From: CAZMIL01 sp964566425
GTDB lineage: Bacteria; Patescibacteriota; Microgenomatia; UBA1406; GWC2-37-13
Direction of reading: 5' to 3'
Assembly (NCBI GenBank): GCA_964566425.1
Contig: CAZMIL010000011.1
Location: forward strand, 1 to 23,130
DNA length: 23,130 nt
The position numbers and the translations under genes were made by a program. A model generated the notes under the pieces. That model was not told the DNA's origin, did not search any database, and saw only the letters and a program-made list of their open reading frames with translations. This document shows positions 1 to 5,803 of this stretch, piece by piece; within the stretch, counting starts at the first letter, position 1, and each line of letters starts with the position of its first letter.

Positions 1-60
1 CGCCTCGCCTTGAACCGGAGCGGAAAGGACGATTTCAAGTTTTTCTTTGGCGGCTACTAA
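1..60 (+). CDS. C-terminal fragment of a possible upstream CDS
   Basis: Reading from base 1 in frame 1 gives 19 codons and a TAA at 58-60, ending in the residues FFFGGY. It would be the tail of a gene lying left of the window and would converge on the minus-strand gene that ends at 62. The evidence is weak: a minus-strand frame across the same bases is also open but has no ATG, GTG or TTG start. No function can be given. Confidence 0.22.
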   Translation, partial: RLALNRSGKDDFKFFFGGY

Positions 61-61
61 A

Positions 62-331
62 TTATCTTAGCCAACTTCTAATAATTTCTACAACTGGAAT
101 GATTTGAGTGGCAGCAAGAACTACGCCCACAATAGTTAGCCAAAAAATCCGGTTTTGCAATTTTCCATTTTTCTCATCAAGATTTACTATTGTTTTCTCT
201 AAACTGGTAATGGAGCTCTTAAGTGAGTTTATTTCAATAACCGCCTTCTTAATTCTATCGTTGGCGGTGGCCGCTAAATCTCGGTCAACGCCATTGCCAG
301 TTTTAATTTCTGGAAAATCTTGATCGTTCAC
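62..331 (-). CDS. Small coiled-coil protein with C-terminal membrane anchor
   Basis: This is an 89-residue protein of unknown function. Residues 24-62 are a charged heptad-like helix rich in Lys, Glu, Ile and Leu, predicted to be a coiled coil. Residues about 63-86 are a single hydrophobic segment near the C-terminus, so it probably is tail-anchored with the coiled coil in the cytoplasm. The start is a GTG at 331 that overlaps the TGA of the upstream gene (GTGA, 4 nt), which indicates translational coupling with the zinc-ribbon gene. The pair may act together, for example with the coiled coil tethering its partner to the membrane; that is inference only. No family was recognised. Confidence 0.6.
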   Translation of the reverse strand: MNDQDFPEIKTGNGVDRDLAATANDRIKKAVIEINSLKSSITSLEKTIVNLDEKNGKLQNRIFWLTIVGVVLAATQIIPVVEIIRSWLR

Positions 332-1128
332 TGTTGCTGAAGTTTAAGAAATTTATTATTGCTAGCAATCCTTTCAACATATTCAGAGAAGGATTTATAG
401 GCTGGTTCGTAATCGGAGGAAAACATTTTTACCCCAGCAATTAATTGCGAAATTGTATTTTCAAGAAATAGCTTTACACTCTCAACATCTTTTAGATTTT
501 GAGAATGTTGTCCCATTTTGTTAAGTCCATGCAGGGCACCTGCAACACCAGCAGCTCCTCTAAATACATTATTATCATTTTTACTGCGTTGATTACCAAG
601 ACCAATCGATAATCCTACAATGGCAGCACTCCAGAATCTGCCCCTTTTTTCTTTTTTTGCTGATACAATTATTCCCGAATGTAGATTTAAAAATTTGGCG
701 ATCAATTGTCTTGAAAGAGAAAGATATTTTACCTGATAGAGAGTTTTTGCGCCGGGCAATAGTTCGGATGCTTTCGTAAAACAATTCAGAGCCTGTTTAA
801 CTGTTCCTGTTCCATCTTCAAGTTGAAGTAATTTGAGTTCACCTAAATATAACCACGCCATCGGAACATTATATGAGATAGCGATATTTTCATAAATAGC
901 TTCGGCTCCAGATATATCTTCGTTGCTAAGTTTATACCCCGCCTTCCTGATTTCGGTATTTATTAAATTCTGAGCAGGGTTATCACTTTTTGGAAAATCG
1001 ATGTCCTTCATTTTTATAGCATCCAGCATAGCGGTGGACAGTAAATCTTCTGCGGTAGTTACTGTGTCGCAGTTACCGCAGAATTCTTGGTCCGGATTTA
1101 TTTTTGAGCCGCAGATATTGCAGAGCAT
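328..1128 (-). CDS. Zinc-ribbon protein with helical (TPR-like) repeats
   Basis: This 266-residue protein opens with a compact zinc ribbon: C3-x2-C6 and C17-x2-C20, spaced as in zinc_ribbon_2 type domains. Residues about 55-150 are amphipathic helices; the stretch around 93-125 (AWLYLGE, ALNCFTKASELLP) reads like a TPR hairpin pair. Residues about 165-205 are Gly/Ala rich with hydrophobic runs and might touch the membrane. The remainder is helical. Such zinc-ribbon plus TPR proteins are usually scaffolds with no known enzyme activity. It overlaps the downstream tail-anchored gene by GTGA. The ATG at 1128 lies just after a GC-rich hairpin (1150-1173). The helical-repeat call is from sequence pattern and not certain. 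Confidence 0.6.
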   Translation of the reverse strand: MLCNICGSKINPDQEFCGNCDTVTTAEDLLSTAMLDAIKMKDIDFPKSDNPAQNLINTEIRKAGYKLSNEDISGAEAIYENIAISYNVPMAWLYLGELKLLQLEDGTGTVKQALNCFTKASELLPGAKTLYQVKYLSLSRQLIAKFLNLHSGIIVSAKKEKRGRFWSAAIVGLSIGLGNQRSKNDNNVFRGAAGVAGALHGLNKMGQHSQNLKDVESVKLFLENTISQLIAGVKMFSSDYEPAYKSFSEYVERIASNNKFLKLQQQ

Positions 1129-1149
1129 GTTTATTTAATCCAGCGGGAA

Positions 1150-1179
1150 ATCCCCGCCTGGAAGGGCGGGGGTATCTAC
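1150..1179 (-). repeat. REP-like GC-rich hairpin preceded by GTAG
   Basis: On the minus strand GTAG (1179-1176) is followed by a hairpin: CCCCGCC at 1171-1165 (minus sense) pairs with GGCGGGG at 1158-1152, with a 6-nt loop and two extra flanking pairs. A GTAG tetranucleotide 5' of a GC-rich hairpin is the known signature of REP elements mobilised by RAYT transposases. There is no U-tract after it, so it does not look like a terminator. Only one copy is in the window, so repetition is not shown. Confidence 0.4.
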
Positions 1180-1181
1180 AA

Positions 1182-1379
1182 TTATTTTAATAAATCTTCT
1201 ACTGATACTTCTAACGCTTTAGCAATTTTAGCGACCACTTGGACGCTTGGCTTTTGCACAAAATCGCCCTCGATTTTGGTAAGGGTGGTGTGCTTCACAC
1301 CGGACTTCCTCACTAAGTCGTCTTGCGTCATGCCGAGTTTATTTCGGTATTTTTTGATATTCCCGCCTATTGTTGCCAT
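1182..1379 (-). CDS. XRE-family helix-turn-helix regulator
   Basis: This is a 65-residue single-domain DNA-binding protein of the Cro/C1 (XRE, HTH_3) type. Residues 7-60 form the five-helix fold: the signature KYRNKLGMTQDDLVRKSG is helix 1 and start of the HTH, GVKHTTLTKIEGD is the recognition helix, and VVAKIAKALEVSVEDLL is the closing helices. It has no ligand or protease domain. The unusual GGNI start and KHTTLTKIE helix resemble small regulators of toxin-antitoxin or restriction loci, but no toxin is obvious beside it. It lies 23 nt after the DUF5946-like gene, in the same direction, and may bind the palindrome at 1830-1846 upstream of that gene (inference). Confidence 0.88.
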   Translation of the reverse strand: MATIGGNIKKYRNKLGMTQDDLVRKSGVKHTTLTKIEGDFVQKPSVQVVAKIAKALEVSVEDLLK

Positions 1380-1402
1380 AGTTTTTATAAAAAATTATTA
1401 CT

Positions 1403-1819
1403 TCAAATATCTAACTGTTTTTTAACTAAATTTCTTATTTTTTGTTGCTCAGTCTTGTAAGCATTCCAAACTGAAGCGCACCACTCACCGATCATTTGGT
1501 CTCTTTCTTGGCCCGGCTTCTTCACTATTACCTCGGAAACTGTTATTGCACCTCTCCGTTCCGGCAAAACAATGATTGGCCACTGTTTTTGTTGTTTAGC
1601 CAATTGCATATGAGCTCCTTGTACCTGTTTGCCGGTAAAATTCTTCTCAACGGTAAGATATAATCCTACAAGGGCAAAGACAATCGCAATTGGCTTTGTT
1701 TTTTCGTTTGCAACTTGGGCAGCATATGCATCGACAATATTTTGATGAATGAACGCAGAATCTGAATGGTTCAGCGTGTAGTATGAAAGTTTATTGTATA
1801 AATCCTGTACATTTACCAT
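1403..1819 (-). CDS. DUF5946-like protein
   Basis: This 138-residue soluble protein resembles, from memory, the DUF5946 family: the N-terminal pattern LYNKLSYYTLNHSD then FIHQNIVDAYAAQ, the central IAIVFALVGLYLTVEKNFTG and QVQGAHMQLAKQ, and the C-terminal GEWCASVWNAY are the conserved blocks. No function is established for that family. His and Asp in HQNIVDAY, a second His in GAHMQLA, and Trp/Cys in EWCASVW are candidate functional residues. The start is ATG at 1819. It is the first gene after tRNA-Ser on the minus strand and is followed closely by the XRE regulator, so the two may form a small operon. Confidence 0.65.
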   Translation of the reverse strand: MVNVQDLYNKLSYYTLNHSDSAFIHQNIVDAYAAQVANEKTKPIAIVFALVGLYLTVEKNFTGKQVQGAHMQLAKQQKQWPIIVLPERRGAITVSEVIVKKPGQERDQMIGEWCASVWNAYKTEQQKIRNLVKKQLDI

Positions 1820-1829
1820 AGTTTCAAAA

Positions 1830-1846
1830 ATTTGATATCATCAAAT
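1830..1846. promoter_or_regulatory. Palindrome upstream of the DUF5946-like gene
   Basis: ATTTGAT-ATC-ATCAAAT is a perfect 7-bp inverted repeat, 11-27 nt before the ATG at 1819. The core TGATATCA (1833-1840) recurs exactly at 1870-1877, 37 bp away. Two like sites before a gene that sits next to an XRE regulator suggest an operator pair, but AT-rich palindromes also arise by chance. Confidence 0.35.
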
Positions 1847-1892
1847 CATGGATTGCGCTTTCAAATTTATGATATCAAAAAATTTTGATTTC

Positions 1893-1912
1893 GTAAAGAA
1901 AAGCCCGCTTTT
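1893..1912 (-). terminator. Possible weak terminator of the tRNA-Ser transcript
   Basis: In minus sense AAAAG-CGGG-CTTTT (1912-1899) is followed by CTTT. It is a short 5-bp stem with a T-rich tail, about 90 nt after the tRNA 3' end. The stem is AT-rich and weak. An alternative hairpin in the same trailer is 1923-1929 with 1936-1942. Confidence 0.25.
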
Positions 1913-2003
1913 GGCCTTACTGAATTCAAAACGGCTTGAATTTTCGGCAAAAAACGGATGGCGAGCCCGAGTAGCGGGCGAGCCAATGTCTTCATTTCCT
2001 AAC

Positions 2004-2093
2004 TGGCGGAGAGGGTGGGATTCGAACCCACGATGATCTTGCGACCACACTGGTTTTCGAGACCAGCCCGTTCAACCGCTCCGGCACCTCTCC
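2004..2093 (-). tRNA. tRNA-Ser (anticodon CGA), CCA encoded
   Basis: This is a complete class II tRNA of 90 nt. The acceptor stem pairs GGAGAGG (2093-2087) with CCTCTCC (2014-2008), followed by discriminator G and an encoded CCA (2006-2004). The anticodon arm is CTGGT-CTCGAAA-ACCAG, giving anticodon CGA at 2059-2057, which reads UCG serine codons. A long variable arm (GTGGTC / GATCAT) and a standard T arm with GTTCGAATC are present. The long variable arm and CGA anticodon together fix the identity as serine. Open frames on both strands across this gene are artefacts of the tRNA sequence. Confidence 0.97.
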
Positions 2094-2117
2094 TTCAGGC
2101 TATATTTTACTAGATAA

Positions 2118-2159
2118 TAGTCCATCTTGCGCTATTTGTAGCATATACTCCGTGGACTA
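2118..2159. promoter_or_regulatory. Nested inverted repeat between tRNA-Ser and radC
   Basis: TAGTCCA (2118-2124) is perfectly complementary to TGGACTA (2153-2159), and an inner GCTA-TTTG-TAGC hairpin sits at 2131-2142. The outer right arm overlaps the candidate radC -35 (2153-2158), so a bound protein or a cruciform could affect radC. This is pattern only. Confidence 0.25.
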
Positions 2160-2180
2160 ACTTCTTTCATTAACTAATAA
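2153..2180 (+). promoter_or_regulatory. Candidate radC promoter (leaderless)
   Basis: TGGACT (2153-2158, 4/6 to TTGACA), a 16-bp spacer, and TAATAA (2175-2180) would start transcription at 2187, exactly the A of the radC ATG. The match is modest. Confidence 0.33.
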
Positions 2181-2186
2181 TTAAAG

Positions 2187-2939
2187 ATGATGAAAATAAG
2201 AGATTTGCAGCCGCTTGACCGACCACAAGAAAAATTAATCAAATACGGAGTCAAAAGATTAACCAATGCTGAACTTTTGGCTTTAGTGTTGCGTTCGGGA
2301 ACAAAACAGGGAGGGGTGATCAAGCTAGCCGGCAAAATTCTTCACTTACTGGCAAAAAATCAACAATTGACTTTGGCAGATTTGAGGAATTTAGAAGGAA
2401 TAGGGACGAGTAGAGCCTGTCAAATCCTTGCTTGTCTTGAATTAGGCAAAAGACTTGTTGAAGACAACGCCATAATTATGGTTTTTTCGCCTGAAGAGAT
2501 ATTATTTGAGCTTAAAGATATTCGAATGAGTCGCAAGGAGCATTTTGTCGCCTTTTATCTTGATGTTCGTAATAAGATTATCAAAAAGGAAACAATTTCC
2601 ATAGGGACAATCAACGCCAGTTTGGTTCATCCTCGTGAAGTGTTTGAACCAGCTGTTTACAATATGGCAGCTTCAATCATTTTAGCGCATAATCATCCCT
2701 CCGGAATCAGCACTCCTTCGGTAGAGGATTTGCGACTGACTGCCAGACTAATTAAAGTTGGAAAATTGTTAGGCATAGATATTATCGACCATATCGTGGT
2801 GGCTGAAAAAGAGTACTTTAGTTTTAAAGAAAAAGGCTATAATTTTGATTATGCAAAGTTTAGTCAAGAGAAAGCGAAAAGCGGCCAAAATTATCGCGGA
2901 ATTAAAAAGACTCTATCCGCGGGCAGAAATCGCGCTTAA
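2187..2939 (+). CDS. radC: RadC family JAMM/MPN protein
   Basis: This 250-residue protein is RadC. The N-terminal part (about 1-90) has the UPF0758 N-domain with a helix-hairpin-helix around LRNLEGIGTSRACQIL. The C-terminal MPN domain holds the JAMM metal site: H168-x-H170-x7-S178-x2-D181 in AHNHPSG...PSVED, with the block GTINASLVHPREVF before it. RadC was long thought a repair protein; its true role in bacteria is unsettled. The last 31 residues (NFDYAKF onward) run past the usual end and lie inside the start of nth, so 89-95 nt are read in two frames. ATG at 2187 or 2190 both fit. The neighbours nth, dinB and lexA place it in a DNA-damage cluster. Confidence 0.95.
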   Translation: MMKIRDLQPLDRPQEKLIKYGVKRLTNAELLALVLRSGTKQGGVIKLAGKILHLLAKNQQLTLADLRNLEGIGTSRACQILACLELGKRLVEDNAIIMVFSPEEILFELKDIRMSRKEHFVAFYLDVRNKIIKKETISIGTINASLVHPREVFEPAVYNMAASIILAHNHPSGISTPSVEDLRLTARLIKVGKLLGIDIIDHIVVAEKEYFSFKEKGYNFDYAKFSQEKAKSGQNYRGIKKTLSAGRNRA

Positions 2940-3480
2940 ATATTCCACCCCCTGGGAATTATTGGTGACGGTGATTTTGTCTGCACAATGTACAGACAAA
3001 ATGGTTAATAAAGTGACCGCCGAGGTATTTAAAAAATATAAGACTCTCAATGATTATGCAGACGCCAAACAAACAGAGTTCGAACAGGATATCAGGGCAA
3101 CCGGTTTCTACCGTAATAAAGCAAAAAATATCATTGCCGATGCTAAGATCATTCTAGAAAAATATAAGGGTAGATTGCCAGATACCATGGAGGAGATGTT
3201 AAAACTGGCAGGCGTGGCGAGAAAAACAGCCAACGTCGTTTTATATTTGATTTATGGCAAAATTGAAGGCGTGGCTGTTGACACTCACGTTCGGCGTTTA
3301 TCCAAACTTTTGGGTCTAACCGATCAAGATGATCCGAATAAAATAGAGCAAGATTTGATGAAGGTTTTACCGAAAAAAGAATGGATGGATTTTACTTTTA
3401 GATTAATCTATTATGGCCGGGAATACTGTCCCGCCAAGCAACACGATCACGCAAACTGCCCCTTAAGCAAGATCAAGTGA
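2845..3480 (+). CDS. nth: Endonuclease III, lacking two FeS cysteines
   Basis: This 211-residue protein is a base-excision repair DNA glycosylase/AP lyase for oxidised pyrimidines. The HhH-GPD fold is clear: LLVTVILSAQCTDKMVN (helix region), the helix-hairpin-helix LAGVARKTANVVL with catalytic Lys127, and VAVDTHVRR with catalytic Asp146. The family's loop usually reads GVGRKTA; here it is GVARKTA. The C-terminal [4Fe-4S] motif C-x6-C-x2-C-x5-C is broken: C195 and C205 remain, His202 occupies the second cysteine position, and the last residue, Lys211, sits where the fourth cysteine should be. Start ATG at 2845 or 2851 is possible; both lie inside the radC reading frame. It converges on dinB with an 8-nt overlap. 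Confidence 0.93.
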   Translation: MIMQSLVKRKRKAAKIIAELKRLYPRAEIALKYSTPWELLVTVILSAQCTDKMVNKVTAEVFKKYKTLNDYADAKQTEFEQDIRATGFYRNKAKNIIADAKIILEKYKGRLPDTMEEMLKLAGVARKTANVVLYLIYGKIEGVAVDTHVRRLSKLLGLTDQDDPNKIEQDLMKVLPKKEWMDFTFRLIYYGREYCPAKQHDHANCPLSKIK

Positions 3481-4699
3481 GAGTGACAACCGGCAAGCCG
3501 ATTCTTCTTCCCCCTCTTTTTTTAATTATATTAGTTCTTTCGTAGAGTATTGTCCCGAAGTGGACTTTTTTCTGTTCAAACAAAGGGTAAATTTTTCTTG
3601 CCTGGTCTTCTTTGACCTGTTCGTTAAACAGAGAAGTTTGAATAAAGCTTTCGTCTGATAAATCAAAGATCGTGCAGCCAGCGGTGCGATAAACAGTATT
3701 CTTATGATAGATTTTTTTGAAAGCATTTCGGAGTTGTTGTCTTGCGCTAAAAGGATACTGAATACGTTGGTTGAATCTGATCTCTATTTGTTGATAACGA
3801 AAATGTTGAGTTTTGAGGAAAATAGTCATTCTCCCTACATGGTAATTCAGCCGGCGGGCCGCCTCAAAAGCGTTTTCAACATGATGTAAGATTTGCGCCC
3901 ATAAAAAATGCTCATCTTGCGTTTTGACAAAAGTACGTGAGCGCGTGATCGATTTATAAGTTGTTTTTGAATGAGGATTAAGGGCATAAATTTGCTCTCC
4001 ACGCAACTCATGCCAAATTTCTAAAAAGGGTTTACTTAACATGGAGATAATTTTTTCTTCATTTAAGGAAACAAAATCAAGCGCCGTGGTTATTCCGTTT
4101 TTAGTCAAATAAGCAGAGGTATTTTCACCGATCCCCCAAACCCCCCCAACAGATGTATTTTTAAGCAAAGCTTCTATATTTTTCCCGGACACAACTGTCA
4201 ATCCCGAAGGTTTATGGGACGATGAGGCCAATTTGGCTAGAGATTTAGTTAAAGAAATTCCTATAGAGACGCTAATTCCTAAGGACGATTCAACCTCATT
4301 CTTTATCGCTCCACCAATTTCGTAATAAGTCATGTTCAATGGTCGGCGTAAACCTTTCACATCGGCAAAAGCCTCGTCAATAGAGTATTCTTCTACGCTA
4401 GGAGTATATTTGCGCAGAATAGTCAGCATTTTTTGCGAAAAAAGATTATAAAGTTCATAATCGGAATCGACAATTAGTACTTGCGGAAATTGTTTTTTAA
4501 TCTGATAGACAGGCGTTGTTCGAATCACGCCCAGTTTTTTAGCTTCCAAAGAAACAGAGGTTGCTACTCCTCGTTCATTGCCGGTGACTAAAGGTTTTCC
4601 TTTAAACTTTGGGTTGATGGCTTGAGCTACAGAGGCAAAAAAAGAATCTCCGTCAAGATGAAGAATTGCTGTGGGCCAGGAACGGATCTGGAAAGACAT
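3473..4699 (-). CDS. dinB: Y-family DNA polymerase (DinB/UmuC-like), translesion synthesis
   Basis: This 408-residue protein is an error-prone translesion polymerase. The palm begins with HLDGDSFFASV (metal ligand D16, steric-gate Phe about 21) and has SIDEAFAD with D108/E109. A thumb HhH is at GGVWGIGENTSAYL, then a little-finger domain starts near KSITRSRTF. Near the C-terminus IFDLSDESF is followed by QTSLF (Q354), which fits the beta-clamp binding motif QxxLF. It is closer in style to UmuC/archaeal-like Y polymerases than to E. coli DinB. The frame is open to a TTG at 4717, but ATG at 4699 begins the conserved part and is preferred. It follows lexA by 39 nt, so it is probably SOS-induced. 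Confidence 0.92.
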   Translation of the reverse strand: MSFQIRSWPTAILHLDGDSFFASVAQAINPKFKGKPLVTGNERGVATSVSLEAKKLGVIRTTPVYQIKKQFPQVLIVDSDYELYNLFSQKMLTILRKYTPSVEEYSIDEAFADVKGLRRPLNMTYYEIGGAIKNEVESSLGISVSIGISLTKSLAKLASSSHKPSGLTVVSGKNIEALLKNTSVGGVWGIGENTSAYLTKNGITTALDFVSLNEEKIISMLSKPFLEIWHELRGEQIYALNPHSKTTYKSITRSRTFVKTQDEHFLWAQILHHVENAFEAARRLNYHVGRMTIFLKTQHFRYQQIEIRFNQRIQYPFSARQQLRNAFKKIYHKNTVYRTAGCTIFDLSDESFIQTSLFNEQVKEDQARKIYPLFEQKKVHFGTILYERTNIIKKRGGRRIGLPVVTLT

Positions 4700-4738
4700 A
4701 GTTGTAGAACCCCCCAAGGATTCGCCGAGATGGTGTCT

Positions 4739-5308
4739 TTAATTTTGTAATTTTCTAACGAGCGCTTTAACAACTCCAAATATTTGCAATTGTTCTGAGG
4801 GATAAAGCGGGGGATATTTGGGATTGGCCGCTTCCAGATAAAGAATGCGGTTGGCTTTATTGCGTTTTAAAATTTTCAATGTCCATTCGCGATCTATTTC
4901 CGCCAAGACAATATCGCCTGGATAAGCTTCTTTTTTTCTTTCAATAACCACGATATCGCCGTCAAAGACCCCGATGCCGCTTAACGAATCTCCACTAACT
5001 CTAAACAAAAAAGAAGAGTTGGGATTTTCGATCAGAAACTCATCCAGTGTAAGATAATTTTTATCCTCATCGGCAATAATTGGGAAGCCCGCCTTGACGA
5101 TTCCCAACAAAGGTAAGGCAAAAAACTTAGAAGTCGGAGCATAAATATTATTTTCTTTACGAATATAACCTTCCTCGATGAATTTTTGGACTGTTTTAAA
5201 AACAGCATTTTTAGAGCTCAAACCAAATAAATCGAGCATTTCCGAAAAAGAGGGGAGTCTGTGGAATCTACGGTAGAATTTTTTTAATTGGGCAAGGCGA
5301 TTGGGCAT
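4739..5308 (-). CDS. lexA: LexA SOS repressor (S24 autopeptidase)
   Basis: This 189-residue repressor has an N-terminal winged HTH (LPSFSEMLDLFGLSSKNAVFK) and a C-terminal S24 self-cleaving domain. The cleavage bond is A73-G74 in VKAGFP, the nucleophile is S108 in SGDSLSG and the general base is K145 in WTLKILK. The spacings of 35 and 37 residues between these match E. coli LexA. A RecA filament should trigger cleavage. The frame extends upstream to a GTG at 5356, but that GTG lies inside a LexA operator, so ATG at 5308 is the start. The leader lacks a Shine-Dalgarno. It forms an operon with dinB and is autoregulated by two operators. Confidence 0.95.
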   Translation of the reverse strand: MPNRLAQLKKFYRRFHRLPSFSEMLDLFGLSSKNAVFKTVQKFIEEGYIRKENNIYAPTSKFFALPLLGIVKAGFPIIADEDKNYLTLDEFLIENPNSSFLFRVSGDSLSGIGVFDGDIVVIERKKEAYPGDIVLAEIDREWTLKILKRNKANRILYLEAANPKYPPLYPSEQLQIFGVVKALVRKLQN

Positions 5309-5312
5309 ATAG

Positions 5313-5328
5313 GTGAACAAACGTTTAC
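5313..5328. promoter_or_regulatory. Second LexA operator, at predicted lexA start site
   Basis: GTGAAC-AAAC-GTTTAC differs from the perfect operator at 5341-5356 at one base of the dyad, keeping GAAC-N4-GTTT. It covers about +1 to +16 of the predicted lexA transcript and ends 4 nt before the ATG. Confidence 0.8.
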
Positions 5329-5334
5329 CCGATA

Positions 5335-5363
5335 AGTTTAGTGAACAATCGTTCACTTGTCAA
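5335..5363 (-). promoter_or_regulatory. lexA promoter with LexA operator in the spacer
   Basis: In minus sense the -35 is TTGACA (5363-5358, 6/6), the spacer is 17 bp, and the -10 is TAAACT (5340-5335, 4/6). The predicted start is near 5328. The spacer contains the perfect dyad GTGAAC-GATT-GTTCAC (5356-5341), so LexA and RNA polymerase would compete for the same DNA. Confidence 0.82.
5341..5356. promoter_or_regulatory. Perfect LexA operator (SOS box)
   Basis: The 16-bp palindrome GTGAAC-AATC-GTTCAC contains GAAC-N4-GTTC, the known Bacillus/Gram-positive SOS box, and not the E. coli CTG-N10-CAG. The position between -35 and -10 of the lexA promoter fits repression. Confidence 0.9.
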
Positions 5364-5464
5364 TCCTCAAAATTCTATAAGTCAAAATTGGAGTTTAGCA
5401 CAAAACTTTTTGGATTTCGAGACGCCCTTTAATAAGAAAAAAACTGCGTCAAGTCACAAAAAAT

Positions 5465-5493
5465 TTGTGTCTTTGCTCCTGTCGTGCTATCCT
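5465..5493 (+). promoter_or_regulatory. Candidate mscL promoter (leaderless)
   Basis: TTGTGT (5465-5470), a 17-bp spacer and TATCCT (5488-5493) with an upstream TG one base before it (extended -10, TGC-TATCCT). The predicted start is at about 5500, one base from the ATG at 5501. An inverted repeat CACAAA-AAA-TTTGTG (5455-5469) overlaps the -35. Confidence 0.5.
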
Positions 5494-5500
5494 ATAGGTA

Positions 5501-5803
5501 ATGAGAGGTTTTAGTGAGTTCATTCGTGAAAGGGGCGTAGTTAGTTTTGCGGTCGGTTTCATTTTGGGAGGGGCTGTGACCAAACTCGTTTCATCTTTGG
5601 TTAGTAATATAATCAATCCGTTGCTCGGAATCGGCCTCGGTTTCACGAAAGAACTTAGCGGACAGTACATCCGGCTCGGAGGAACAAAAATTCTCTGGGG
5701 AAATTTCCTAGCAGATTTTTTGAATTTTGTCATTCTAGCCCTTGTGGTTTATCTATTATTCAAACTCCTCAAAGTCGAAAAACTGGAGAAGAAAAAGGGT
5801 TAA
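5501..5803 (+). CDS. mscL: Large-conductance mechanosensitive channel MscL
   Basis: This 100-residue membrane protein matches MscL: an N-terminal amphipathic segment (FSEFIRERGVVSFAVGF), TM1 about residues 14-45 with GGAVTKLVSSLVSNIINP and the conserved glycine-rich pore face, a short outer loop, and TM2 about 66-88 ending in a Lys-rich tail. It opens under membrane tension to release solutes during hypo-osmotic shock. The C-terminal cytoplasmic helix bundle of E. coli MscL (136 aa) is missing, as in some short homologues. It is divergent from lexA and overlaps the convergent phosphoesterase by 3-4 nt at their stops. The first codon is predicted to be almost at the transcript 5' end. Confidence 0.93.
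   Translation: MRGFSEFIRERGVVSFAVGFILGGAVTKLVSSLVSNIINPLLGIGLGFTKELSGQYIRLGGTKILWGNFLADFLNFVILALVVYLLFKLLKVEKLEKKKG

Noticed and set aside
1965..1979. GCCCG-AGTAG-CGGGC stem as terminator of tRNA-Ser
   Set aside because: It sits on the trailer but the nearest T-run is 11 nt away, too far for an intrinsic terminator.
1841..2050. Open frames on both strands over the tRNA-Ser trailer and 3' half (one ending in RGWDSNPR, another with RGFESHPL)
   Set aside because: These strings are the well-known false translation of a tRNA T-arm; the DNA is a tRNA gene.
3473..3480. Overlap of convergent nth and dinB stops as an antisense regulator
   Set aside because: An 8-nt stop overlap is common in compact genomes and gives no evidence of regulation.
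4700..4717. TTG start for dinB (six extra residues)
   Set aside because: ATG at 4699 starts the conserved region, and the G-run between gives a possible ribosome site. Same reasoning for rpsG (9056) and rpoC (13248).
5309..5356. Upstream GTG start for lexA
   Set aside because: The GTG is inside the perfect LexA operator and upstream of the predicted transcript start.
5455..5469. CACAAA-AAA-TTTGTG dyad before mscL
   Set aside because: It overlaps the -35 and could be an operator, but it is short, AT-rich and single, so it is noted only in the promoter entry.
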